Positions 28,120 to 34,229 of a stretch of DNA of 42,466 nucleotides are shown one piece after another. The notes beneath the pieces are model-generated. The model saw nothing but the letters and a program-made list of their open reading frames with translations, was not told the origin of the DNA and made no database searches. The first letter of the stretch is position 1. Each line of letters begins with the position of its first letter. The stretch comes from an uncultured Gemmatimonadota bacterium (GTDB taxonomy: Bacteria > Gemmatimonadota > Gemmatimonadetes > Longimicrobiales > Longimicrobiaceae). Position numbers and translations under genes: made by a program. Where the stretch lies: contig CADCTW010000162.1 of the NCBI GenBank assembly GCA_902805735.1, positions 1-42,466 on the forward strand, written 5' to 3'.

Positions 28120-28192
28120 GTATAAGGGCGGGCAGCCGCGCTGAGGCTTCTGTAGGCCAGGCCCCCCGTCACCTGCAAGCGGTCGTTTCGGC
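28120..28192 (-). repeat. attC-like site, diverged
   Basis: Begins 6 bp after the stop codon of the membrane-protein gene with a GCCGAAAC box (28192-28185). It ends with CTTATAC (28126-28120), a variant of the GTTRRRY core. The arm GCAGGTGACGGGGGGCC is the usual first arm with three changes; the second arm pairs only partly. Confidence 0.5.
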
Positions 28193-28197
28193 GGAAC

Positions 28198-28869
28198 TCA
28201 GTCGTAGCGATAGCGCCAGCGTCCGAGCCGGACTTCGTGCTCCCCCAGGGGCGCGGTCGGTTTTGATCGATACACCAGTTCGTCGACCACCACAATGAAG
28301 CCAGCCGGGCACTCCGCGCGGAGTGCCCATGTTCCGGAGCCGGGCTCCCTGCTGTAGCTCAACGGACGGCAACCCCGAACCGTCTGCAACATGAGCTCGG
28401 CGCGATCCGCCGGTATCACTCCCAAGAGGGAGTTCGGCGCGCGCCCATGTGCTTCCTCGTAGCGATGAACCGCAGCAGGCAGCGGCTGGTCTACCAGGGA
28501 CCGGGCGAGCATCGCCTCCCACATGCCTTTGGCGCTCCATGGAAGTGACGCCACGAGAACGAGTCCAACCAGCGCGCCCGGTACGATGCTCACGTGCGCC
28601 CACCGCACACGACCTTTCGCCAAAACTGCGCGGACCACGCTGACCGGAAGAGCATACACGACCAGCGCCATGACAGCCAGGGCGAAGAGGATTGGGACTC
28701 CACCGTAGTGCACCAGGTGCGCCGTCCCGAGATCGGTGTGCCCCGGAGAGTTCAGGTACACTCCCGTGCCGAAGTACAGTACGATGATTGCGCCCAGCAA
28801 AGCACCCCAGCGCGCTGCCCGTGCGGCGGGGTATCGATCCAAGATCATGAACTGCAAGAACGCCGTCAT
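28198..28869 (-). CDS. Cassette membrane protein of unknown function
   Basis: 223 residues from the ATG at 28869, 26 bp from the preceding core site. Four hydrophobic segments in the first 135 residues (RWGALLGAIIVLYFGTGVYL, VPILFALAVMALVVYALPVS, VPGALVGLVLVASLPW), then a C-terminal soluble domain with LMLQTVRGCRPLSYSREP and CPAGFIVVVDELVYRS. No family recognised. The stop codon lies 6 bp before an attC box, as is typical of cassette genes. Confidence 0.65.
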   Translation of the reverse strand: MTAFLQFMILDRYPAARAARWGALLGAIIVLYFGTGVYLNSPGHTDLGTAHLVHYGGVPILFALAVMALVVYALPVSVVRAVLAKGRVRWAHVSIVPGALVGLVLVASLPWSAKGMWEAMLARSLVDQPLPAAVHRYEEAHGRAPNSLLGVIPADRAELMLQTVRGCRPLSYSREPGSGTWALRAECPAGFIVVVDELVYRSKPTAPLGEHEVRLGRWRYRYD

Positions 28870-28894
28870 TGGACCCTCGGGAACGTGGGTAGCC

Positions 28895-28967
28895 GCCGAA
28901 CTTCCTGGACGGCTCAGCGCTCGGATCCGCCCTTCTCGGAAGCGATCGTGGCTTGCGCGTGTTCGCG
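28895..28967 (-). repeat. attC-like site overlapping a gene end
   Basis: R' GTTCGGC (28901-28895) is clear. The proposed R'' CGCGAAC (28967-28961) lies inside the coding end of the upstream gene. Arms pair only moderately. The core is followed 26 bp later by a start codon, which supports its use as a cassette boundary. Confidence 0.45.
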
Positions 28968-29318
28968 AGCGCTTCGGAGGAGGTCGCGGATGGTGAGACG
29001 CGGAACGGGACCGAGCCTGCCCGGCAGGCCCCAGACCTCGGTCCACGGGAACGTCCCGCCACCGGGGCGGCACTGCCGGTCCTCGAGCGCGCGCTCGATG
29101 TACTCTTCCATCGCTTCCACGTACCGGTGGTGCGCCAGGTCGGAGAAGGCTGCCCCCGCGGGAGGCTCTCTCCACCCTTCCGGAAAGTATGTGATCAGGA
29201 CGGCCCTGCGACGCCACATCTCGCGCTCAGCCGAGCGGAGCTGGACGATCAGGTAGTTGATGTGCGCTTCGAGCGCCCGGTCATCCAGGTGCGCAAGGGA
29301 GCGGTCGCTATCAAACAC
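28914..29318 (-). CDS. Cassette protein of unknown function
   Basis: 134 residues from a GTG at 29318; the frame stays open upstream into the attC site, so the start is uncertain. Clear amphipathic helices (DDRALEAHINYLIVQLRSAE, HHRYVEAMEEYIERALEDR) and a Pro/Gly-rich loop (PGGGTFPWTEVWGLPGRLG) suggest a folded cytoplasmic protein. I know no family. Confidence 0.5.
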   Translation of the reverse strand: MFDSDRSLAHLDDRALEAHINYLIVQLRSAEREMWRRRAVLITYFPEGWREPPAGAAFSDLAHHRYVEAMEEYIERALEDRQCRPGGGTFPWTEVWGLPGRLGPVPRLTIRDLLRSAREHAQATIASEKGGSER

Positions 29319-29417
29319 GGGGGCAGCCAAACGGGTAGAACGAAGGAGCAGCCTGGCTGCGGGCCCACCAGCCGAACGTGATCGCAACGTGCGCTGGGCC
29401 GCAGAGTCGCGCAAGCC

Positions 29418-29484
29418 GCCGAACGATCAAGTTCAGGCGCATGCGGCCCCTGCGATTGTTGGCCGCCGCTCGCAGGCGTTATGA
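29418..29484 (-). repeat. attC-like site, short type
   Basis: 67 bp. R' GTTCGGC at 29424-29418; the opposite box is TCATAAC (29484-29478), and its TAA is the stop codon of the upstream cassette gene. The GGCCGCATGCGCCTGAAC arm matches the other sites. The other arm resembles shorter classical attC sites, so this may be a hybrid of two site types. Confidence 0.6.
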
Positions 29485-29721
29485 GCACCCGTGCGTACGG
29501 ACGCAGCGGATTCGCGGCGGGAGGGGTTCGCAAGGCACCGAGCGAACCGCCACCTTCCAGCGGACCCATGGGTCAGACGCCACACCGTCAACCACGCCGA
29601 TTGCGTCGCGCATGTACTCTGCCGTGCCGCTCAGCCGTGTTCGGTGTTCGGGAAAATATACGTGGGGTTCGGAACCATCCCAACCACCTGCGCGCGAAGT
29701 GTGGTTGAGGCCCAAACCCAT
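29479..29721 (-). CDS. Small cassette protein, uncertain
   Basis: 80 residues from an ATG at 29721. The part GSEPHVYFPEHRTRLSG, then VDGVASDPWVRWKVAV and CVRTHGCS, looks protein-like, but there is no recognisable family and no good ribosome-binding site. The main support is that its TAA stop forms part of an attC box, as often seen in cassettes. Confidence 0.4.
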   Translation of the reverse strand: MGLGLNHTSRAGGWDGSEPHVYFPEHRTRLSGTAEYMRDAIGVVDGVASDPWVRWKVAVRSVPCEPLPPRIRCVRTHGCS

Positions 29722-29761
29722 ATGACCCAATCCGGCTCTGCATCCGGCTCGGCGGCCCGCG

Positions 29762-30397
29762 CTACGCGGAAGTCCGGACGGCACAGAAAACCCCCTCGCG
29801 GCTGGGCACGATTCCCCACCCACTCCAGACGCCAGCGAACCGTGTCTCCGAGATGTGCCGCACGTGGAGACCGACGCCACCTCCGTCAAGCCAGTTCCGG
29901 TCATCGCGCATGTTGCTCAGGGTGCTGATCAGCACCACGGTGCCCGAGTTGCCCTGGGATACGAGGACACCCGGTCGAATTGGATCTATTGACGTGGGAG
30001 GCGGGGTGATGGTGTCACCCGGCTCCATCGTCACAGGCGCCCCGACGCGCCGGAAATCGAGGGATGTGGCGCCGAAGAGGTATTCCTGTACACCCACCCC
30101 GGCGCTCGAAGGGCCGCGTCCGGTGCGAGGCGAACGGTCGGTGTGCGACGTTGGATGAAGCCAGAGGACCCCATGGGCTCGGGCACTCGGTGCGGCACCA
30201 TCGGATGCAATCAGAGTCAGCACGTACCGGCCCGCAGCGATCCGCGCAGTGGCTCCGGTGGCTGAGCTGCCGGCTGAGAACTCGCAGGCCGCCGCGAGGG
30301 CGCTGTCAGCGGGTTCCTCCGTGAGAGCTCGCGCATGCTCTGCCGGTGGCGGCGCGCACGCCATGAGTACAGCAGGCAAGAAGAAAGCTGATCGCAT
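29762..30397 (-). CDS. Cassette lipoprotein of unknown function
   Basis: 211 residues from the ATG at 30397. Lipobox signal RSAFFLPAVLMACAPPP, with the Cys near residue 14. The mature part is beta-rich (ARIAAGRYVLTLIASDG, VGVQEYLFGATSLDFRRVG, RFAGVWSGWGIVPSREGVF). I know no family. A degenerate GCCGAGC box follows the stop at about 29750, which may be the remains of its attC. The 225 bp upstream of it contain no gene I can support. Confidence 0.65.
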   Translation of the reverse strand: MRSAFFLPAVLMACAPPPAEHARALTEEPADSALAAACEFSAGSSATGATARIAAGRYVLTLIASDGAAPSARAHGVLWLHPTSHTDRSPRTGRGPSSAGVGVQEYLFGATSLDFRRVGAPVTMEPGDTITPPPTSIDPIRPGVLVSQGNSGTVVLISTLSNMRDDRNWLDGGGVGLHVRHISETRFAGVWSGWGIVPSREGVFCAVRTSA

Positions 30398-30622
30398 GAG
30401 ATAGAACCGGCCCGAGCCGGCGGACGTTGCAGGTGAGCTATACGGACCGTCAGCTCCAACAAGGCGATCCGTCGTATCTTTCGCCCGCTGGGGCGTCCCC
30501 GCAATTCTCTCGCTCATCGGCAGAACTCCACTCACACGCGCTTCGACGCGCTGATCACCGGTCTGAACCACTCGATCTTCCGGCGGAACGCTTCATCCTA
30601 CCCTCCACGCCTTCACCCGCGA

Positions 30623-30943
30623 TCAGCCTTCCTCCCGGCTCGCGCGACTGCCGAGCTGCCCCAAGTCGCATACGCGTACAGCGTCCTGTTCACACCACCA
30701 CCCGCCGTCTTGGTACCAGAGCGGATGCTTTACGTGACGCGGGCATGCCGGCCAGCACGTGTCGATATACTCGTCGTGGAACACCTGCTGGACGTCGTCC
30801 ACGAGCTTCACATGCGGATCATCGATGTCAAGCTGCTCCGCATTGCGGGCAAGGTCCGCAACCAGGCCGCGGTGCTGCTCTCCGCGGGTGCTCACCACGT
30901 CGCGCTCCACACGAGCGAGGAAAGGGGCCGGAATCTTGGGCAT
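30623..30943 (-). CDS. Cassette protein of unknown function
   Basis: 106 residues with the ATG 27 bp after an attC core. An acidic helical part (GLVADLARNAEQLDIDDPHV, LVDDVQQVFHDEYID) is followed by a Cys/Trp-rich end (TCWPACPRHVKHPLWYQDGG, WWCEQDAV) that might bind a metal. No family recognised; no convincing attC follows it. Confidence 0.55.
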   Translation of the reverse strand: MPKIPAPFLARVERDVVSTRGEQHRGLVADLARNAEQLDIDDPHVKLVDDVQQVFHDEYIDTCWPACPRHVKHPLWYQDGGWWCEQDAVRVCDLGQLGSRASREEG

Positions 30944-30969
30944 GGCTACGTGTGATGTGTGCGGGAGCC

Positions 30970-31060
30970 GCCGAACGACCAGGCTCAGGCGGGTGGGGCG
31001 GCTGGTTGCCTACTCCAGAACGATGCCTGGCCGCACGTCGCCTGCAACCCGGCGTTCGGT
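30970..31060 (-). repeat. attC recombination site
   Basis: 91 bp; R'' ACCGAAC (31060-31054) lies 5 bp after the stop of the cassette gene, and R' GTTCGGC is at 30976-30970. The arm GCAGGCGACGTGCGGCC has the unpaired A after CAGGCG. Confidence 0.8.
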
Positions 31061-31065
31061 GTCAA

Positions 31066-31506
31066 TCAGTTGCGGTTCCAGGGAAAAATGCCTCGCGGCG
31101 CTGGATACTTCCGCTCCCACATGTATGGGTACTCGCTGGAGCCGACCTCGTACTGAACGAGTACCCACCTGGCACCGTTCCAACGAAGGAGGCCGACTAC
31201 GTTGTCCGTGCAATTCTCACCGCAGTCTACCCGTTCGTTGTACCTCCACATCACCGGGCCGCCGCTCGGGGATGTAGGTACCGTCTGTACGAAGGCCCAG
31301 CCGTTCTGCACGTGGAGGCGCACCTGCGTAAAGAGCAACGGCTCCCGAATTGCGCGCTGAATCGGTGGCCGAAGCGCGTCCATGATCGCAGTTCGCTCAA
31401 CACTGCCGCGCACCGGCGTGTACGGCTGGCTTTGCGCTGCGGCTGTGTTGGTGCTGGCGAGTGTAATGGCGAGCAGCAGCGGGAGAAACCACTCCAGATT
31501 TCGCAT
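31066..31506 (-). CDS. Secreted cassette protein of unknown function
   Basis: 146 residues from the ATG at 31506. Signal peptide FLPLLLAITLASTNTAAAQ. The mature protein has VRLHVQNGWAFVQTVPTSPS, RYNERVDCGENCTDNVVGLL and RWVLVQYEVGSSEYPYMWER, a compact beta fold with two cysteines seen in several small periplasmic proteins. It is the first cassette after the inner attI-like segment, and an attC follows its stop by 5 bp. Confidence 0.7.
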   Translation of the reverse strand: MRNLEWFLPLLLAITLASTNTAAAQSQPYTPVRGSVERTAIMDALRPPIQRAIREPLLFTQVRLHVQNGWAFVQTVPTSPSGGPVMWRYNERVDCGENCTDNVVGLLRWNGARWVLVQYEVGSSEYPYMWERKYPAPRGIFPWNRN

Positions 31507-31572
31507 TAAGGTACGCGCTGGTAAGGGGAAGATGGAGGACAGGCACAAAGTAGGGGGTGAACTGCCGAGATC

Positions 31573-31657
31573 CTGCCTAAGTAGACGGAATTCCGGTGTG
31601 CACGCAAGGGCCACGTCGATGTAGTTGGTTCGCTGCAACCACTTGCCGCGACTTGGG
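31573..31657 (-). promoter_or_regulatory. Second copy of the attI/promoter-like segment
   Basis: About three quarters identical over 85 bp to the segment next to the intI remnant (37481-37566). Shared blocks include CCTAAGTAGAC, TGCACGCAAGGGC and CACTTGCCGCG. On the minus strand a TTGCGT box and a TACTTA box are kept in both copies with the same 18-bp spacing. It directly precedes a cassette, so it may be a second attI or a duplicated cassette promoter. Confidence 0.55.
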
Positions 31658-31679
31658 GAAGGTACGGAGATGAAGACGT

Positions 31680-31763
31680 CTCTGTGCCTCTGTGTCTCTG
31701 TGTGAGGAAAGCAGTTACCCCGCCACCCCGTCCCCCCGCAGCACCTGGGTCACGGTGCTGCGG
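31680..31763. repeat. CACAGAG-type repeat arm, gene tail and hairpin
   Basis: Right arm (31680-31706), then the GCAGTTACCCCGCC tail shared with copies at 26.70 and 32.29 kb. Next comes a perfect 10-bp stem CCGCAGCACC / GGTGCTGCGG at 31736-31763 with an 8-nt loop. On the minus strand the tail reads VLRGDGVAG-stop. Confidence 0.75.
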
Positions 31764-31774
31764 ACCCCGCTCGA

Positions 31775-32179
31775 CTATCCCGGTCCGGCACGGACGCCGA
31801 GAACCCCGGCGGCAAGCCGGTGCCGCTGATTCCATTCTAGCGCCGCCAAGCCGCCAACGAAGAGCGCCTCGCCGACGAGGTGAGCGAAGCCGAACACGGT
31901 AGCCTGCTCCCAGAACCGCGCCACCATCCCCAAGCACACCAGAACCCACGTCGCGTTGGCGTACACCAACAGCTTGATCAGGGACATCGGTCGCCCGACT
32001 CGGCGGGCCAGGGAGAAGGAGTACGCGGCGTAGAGCAGGTTAGCCGCGCCCATGAACGGCAGGATCTCCCGCGGCAACCCGTACAAGCGGCTGAGCCATG
32101 GGCTCAGCACGACGACCATTACCGCCGCGACAGCTCCCGCGGTGCAGTCGATCCAGAGTAACCTGCGAAGTATGAACAC
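31775..32179 (-). CDS. Four-helix membrane protein of unknown function
   Basis: 134 residues from a GTG with GGAG 9 bp upstream. Hydrophobic segments at about 10-30 (CTAGAVAAVMVVVLSPWLS), 40-60 (ILPFMGAANLLYAAYSFSLA), 70-90 (LLVYANATWVLVCLGMVARF) and 95-115. It lies between two hairpin-repeat copies inside the array and has no attC beside it, so it may be a chromosomal piece moved in by repeat recombination. Confidence 0.65.
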   Translation of the reverse strand: MFILRRLLWIDCTAGAVAAVMVVVLSPWLSRLYGLPREILPFMGAANLLYAAYSFSLARRVGRPMSLIKLLVYANATWVLVCLGMVARFWEQATVFGFAHLVGEALFVGGLAALEWNQRHRLAAGVLGVRAGPG

Positions 32180-32231
32180 CTGGTTTTTCTCCGCTCGTGA
32201 TTGTCAGCGCAGAGCGCCCCAGACAAATGGG

Positions 32232-32319
32232 CTCACACAGAGACACAGAGGCGCAGAGAACTTCATCTCTGTGCCTCTGTGTCTCTGTGTGAGCAAAGCA
32301 ATTACCCCGCCGCCCCGTC
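32232..32319. repeat. CACAGAG-type hairpin repeat with gene tail
   Basis: Two full arms (32232-32259, 32265-32293), then the shared CAAAGCAATTACCCCGCCGC tail. This copy has the longest stretch of the duplicated gene end. Confidence 0.85.
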
Positions 32320-32448
32320 CCCCCTCAGCACCTCGGTGGCGGTGTTGGCGGAGCGCGCCTCCAGCAGCGTCTCCAGCGCGCGCTCGCGGAGGTTGAAGGT
32401 GTAGCCCGCGTCGACGATGCCCACGCGCTTCGGCAGCTGCAACGATTC
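32302..32448 (-). pseudogene. C-terminal fragment of an unidentified gene
   Basis: Reads ESLQLPKRVGIVDAGYTFNL, then RERALETLLEARSAN and VLRGDGAAG-stop. It has the composition of a genuine protein C-terminus but no start, and the DUF1801 cassette gene abuts it. The last residues are duplicated at 31.71 kb, and the bases coding for the final AAG at 26.70 kb. Confidence 0.5.
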
Positions 32449-32449
32449 G

Positions 32450-32917
32450 TCAGCTCGCAGGCGGCACGGGCCGTCGCTTTGGTCCCACCGTGCGCTTGAC
32501 CGTGACACGTGGCTCCGGCGTGTCACCATCCGCCCGCGACGCTGCGGCCACGGCTGCCAGGAGCAGCGCACGCACGGCGGGGTCGGCGAGGTCTGCAGGC
32601 GCCGTGAGCCGCACGTGACGGATGGCCTTGCCCGTTCCGCGCAGGCGTGCCGCGGGATCGGGCAGCGCGGTGGCCCGGTTGAATCCGAGGTTCACGTGCC
32701 CCGCGTAGGCCGCCACGTGCGCGAACGCTTCCTTGTAGCGCCCGGTGAAGCTGAACGCGAGGGCCACGGCGTTGTACCCGTCGTACGCGAGTTCGCGCGC
32801 CTCGGGTGCTACCTCAAGCACCGCCGCGCGGGCAGCGAGGGCGAGGTCGCGAATGTCGGGGCCGAGCGCGGCGAGGAACCCGAGGTACGCCGGATCAGCG
32901 GAATGTGGCACCAGCAC
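32450..32917 (-). CDS. DUF1801 family protein
   Basis: 155 residues. The features ELAYDGYNAVALAFSFTGRY, VNLGFNRATALPDPAARLRG and TGKAIRHVRLTAPADLADP match DUF1801, a small cytoplasmic fold of unknown biochemical role. The GTG start lies 53 bp from an attC core. The C-terminal 25 residues are basic and probably disordered. No attC remains downstream. Confidence 0.82.
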   Translation of the reverse strand: MLVPHSADPAYLGFLAALGPDIRDLALAARAAVLEVAPEARELAYDGYNAVALAFSFTGRYKEAFAHVAAYAGHVNLGFNRATALPDPAARLRGTGKAIRHVRLTAPADLADPAVRALLLAAVAAASRADGDTPEPRVTVKRTVGPKRRPVPPAS

Positions 32918-32969
32918 CTCGTGGCGAGAACGGTGGGTGGAGCTGCTGAAGTGCCCGTTGCGAGCTGAC

Positions 32970-33055
32970 GTCTAAGCTTCAGGCGCGGGCGGTCGCGCCG
33001 CGCCTCCGGAGCATCCTTCGGCAGGCCGCCTGTCGCCTGCAAGCGGTTGTTCGGC
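32970..33055 (-). repeat. attC recombination site
   Basis: 86 bp; R'' GCCGAAC (33055-33049), R' CTTAGAC (32976-32970), one base off the classical GTTAGAC core. Arms GCAGGCGACAGGCGGCC and GACCGCCCGCGCCTGA pair with one unpaired A. Confidence 0.7.
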
Positions 33056-33139
33056 GGCAGATCGGACGATCCGCGGAGGAGAACCCGCTCAAGCGGTCAA
33101 ACTCGAGGCTCGGCGGGGTAGCAGGGACGCAGACGACGA

Positions 33140-33514
33140 TTACGCCTGGACCGCTGGCGTGCCTCGCGCAGCTCCTCGCAGATCCCACAACTCCTTGGCT
33201 GCACGTGCGAAGATGTATGTGAGCACGATCGACCAGAGAAGACCGTTGAACACACCGCCCAGCAAGCGCGTAAGGAGAAAATAGCCGAGAAGTACCGCCG
33301 CAGCAGGAAACTTCCGCTTATAGACGCCGAAGCTAAGCGCGAAGAAGATCATCCCTTCCAGAGTGGCTGCCCAAGCGTTCGGCTCGCTGCCCGCCATCCG
33401 GATAGCGCCAGGGATGAAGTTCAGCGCGCCTATGGCAGCGGCACCGATGTAGGCAAGCTGGATGTGGCGATCACGATGGCTCTGCTGGATGTGCTGACCG
33501 AAGCTGCGGCGCAT
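33140..33514 (-). CDS. Cassette membrane protein of unknown function
   Basis: 124 residues with the ATG 52 bp after an attC core. Hydrophobic helices at QLAYIGAAAIGALNFIPGAI, WAATLEGMIFFALSFGVY, FPAAAVLLGYFLLTRLLGG and FNGLLWSIVLTYIFARAA make it a four-helix inner-membrane protein. Such proteins are common cassette cargo. No family recognised. Confidence 0.7.
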   Translation of the reverse strand: MRRSFGQHIQQSHRDRHIQLAYIGAAAIGALNFIPGAIRMAGSEPNAWAATLEGMIFFALSFGVYKRKFPAAAVLLGYFLLTRLLGGVFNGLLWSIVLTYIFARAAKELWDLRGAARGTPAVQA

Positions 33515-33565
33515 GGCACGTTGATGAGGTGAGTAGGTGGGTACGTGGCTTTCGGGGAAGTCGCC

Positions 33566-33656
33566 GCCAAACGGTTCAGCTCAGGCGCGTGCGGCCGCTG
33601 GTGGTCGACTCGGGAGCTATGCCTGGCCGCACGTCGCCTGCAGCGCCGTGTTCGCC
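33566..33656 (-). repeat. attC recombination site
   Basis: 91 bp; R'' GGCGAAC (33656-33650), R' GTTTGGC (33572-33566). Arms GCAGGCGACGTGCGGCC and GGCCGCACGCGCCTGA pair perfectly apart from one extra A. The reading frame of the CdiI-like gene runs through nearly all of it. Confidence 0.82.
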
Positions 33657-33977
33657 CCGGGAAACCGGCGAGCGGAGCGCTGTGGCCAAACACTGTAGCC
33701 AGCGGCGCGGCGAGGGACCCCCAAGATCTGGCCGTGGGTTATAGGCGCAGCCGAACTGCCCGTAGAGCACCTGCTCAAGCACCTCCTCTCCCGGGTATTC
33801 TCGGAGCAATCGGTCGATCTCGTCCGCGGCACCGGCTGCGGCTGCCGGTGTGCTGTCCCGTCGGAACACCGTAAGAACATCCGGCCAATCGGAACCCTCC
33901 ACATCCCAGTCTTGGTGGAAGTACCCCGCGAGCAGACACCACAGGGCAGGATAGCGTTCAGCGATGGCGGCTTCCAT
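33576..33977 (-). CDS. CdiI-like immunity protein
   Basis: 133 residues from the ATG at 33977, 48 bp from an attC core. The pattern YPALWCLLAGYFHQDWDVEG, ADEIDRLLREYPGEEVLEQV and WLQCLATALRSP matches immunity proteins for contact-dependent inhibition toxins, which protect the cell by binding an incoming nuclease toxin. No toxin gene is adjacent, so it would be an orphan immunity gene. The last 28 residues (SRGEHGAAGDVRPGIAPES and on) are attC sequence read as protein. Confidence 0.75.
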   Translation of the reverse strand: MEAAIAERYPALWCLLAGYFHQDWDVEGSDWPDVLTVFRRDSTPAAAAGAADEIDRLLREYPGEEVLEQVLYGQFGCAYNPRPDLGGPSPRRWLQCLATALRSPVSRGEHGAAGDVRPGIAPESTTSGRTRLS

Positions 33978-34024
33978 AGGGGGTGAGATCGGGGGGGCGG
34001 CTAGCGCTACAACACGCGATCGAC

Positions 34025-34117
34025 GCCGAACGTTTGAGCACCAGGCGCGGGCAGGCAACCCCGGGTCTACTGTCCCCACGATGTTTGCTGCCCGTCGCCT
34101 GCTTGCTGTAGTTCGGC
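34025..34117 (-). repeat. attC recombination site
   Basis: 93 bp with an exact GCCGAAC / GTTCGGC box pair (34117-34111 and 34031-34025). Arms CAGGCGACGGGCAG and CTGCCCGCGCCTG pair with the unpaired A after CAGGCG. The 112 bp between it and the lipoprotein stop hold no gene I can see. Confidence 0.85.
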
Positions 34118-34229
34118 GGCGGCAGGACGTGTACTGGTACTGGCGGTGATCGTGGTTACCACGGTTCGACCTCGGTGGTTGCCGGCTCACGGACTTGAAG
34201 TTCGGGTGTGTAGCCCGGCGATGGGCGCG

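Noticed and set aside
29730..29756. Short attC after the lipoprotein at 29.76 kb
   Set aside because: Only a GCCGAGC box and a weak ATTGGGT core; too short and too diverged to call.
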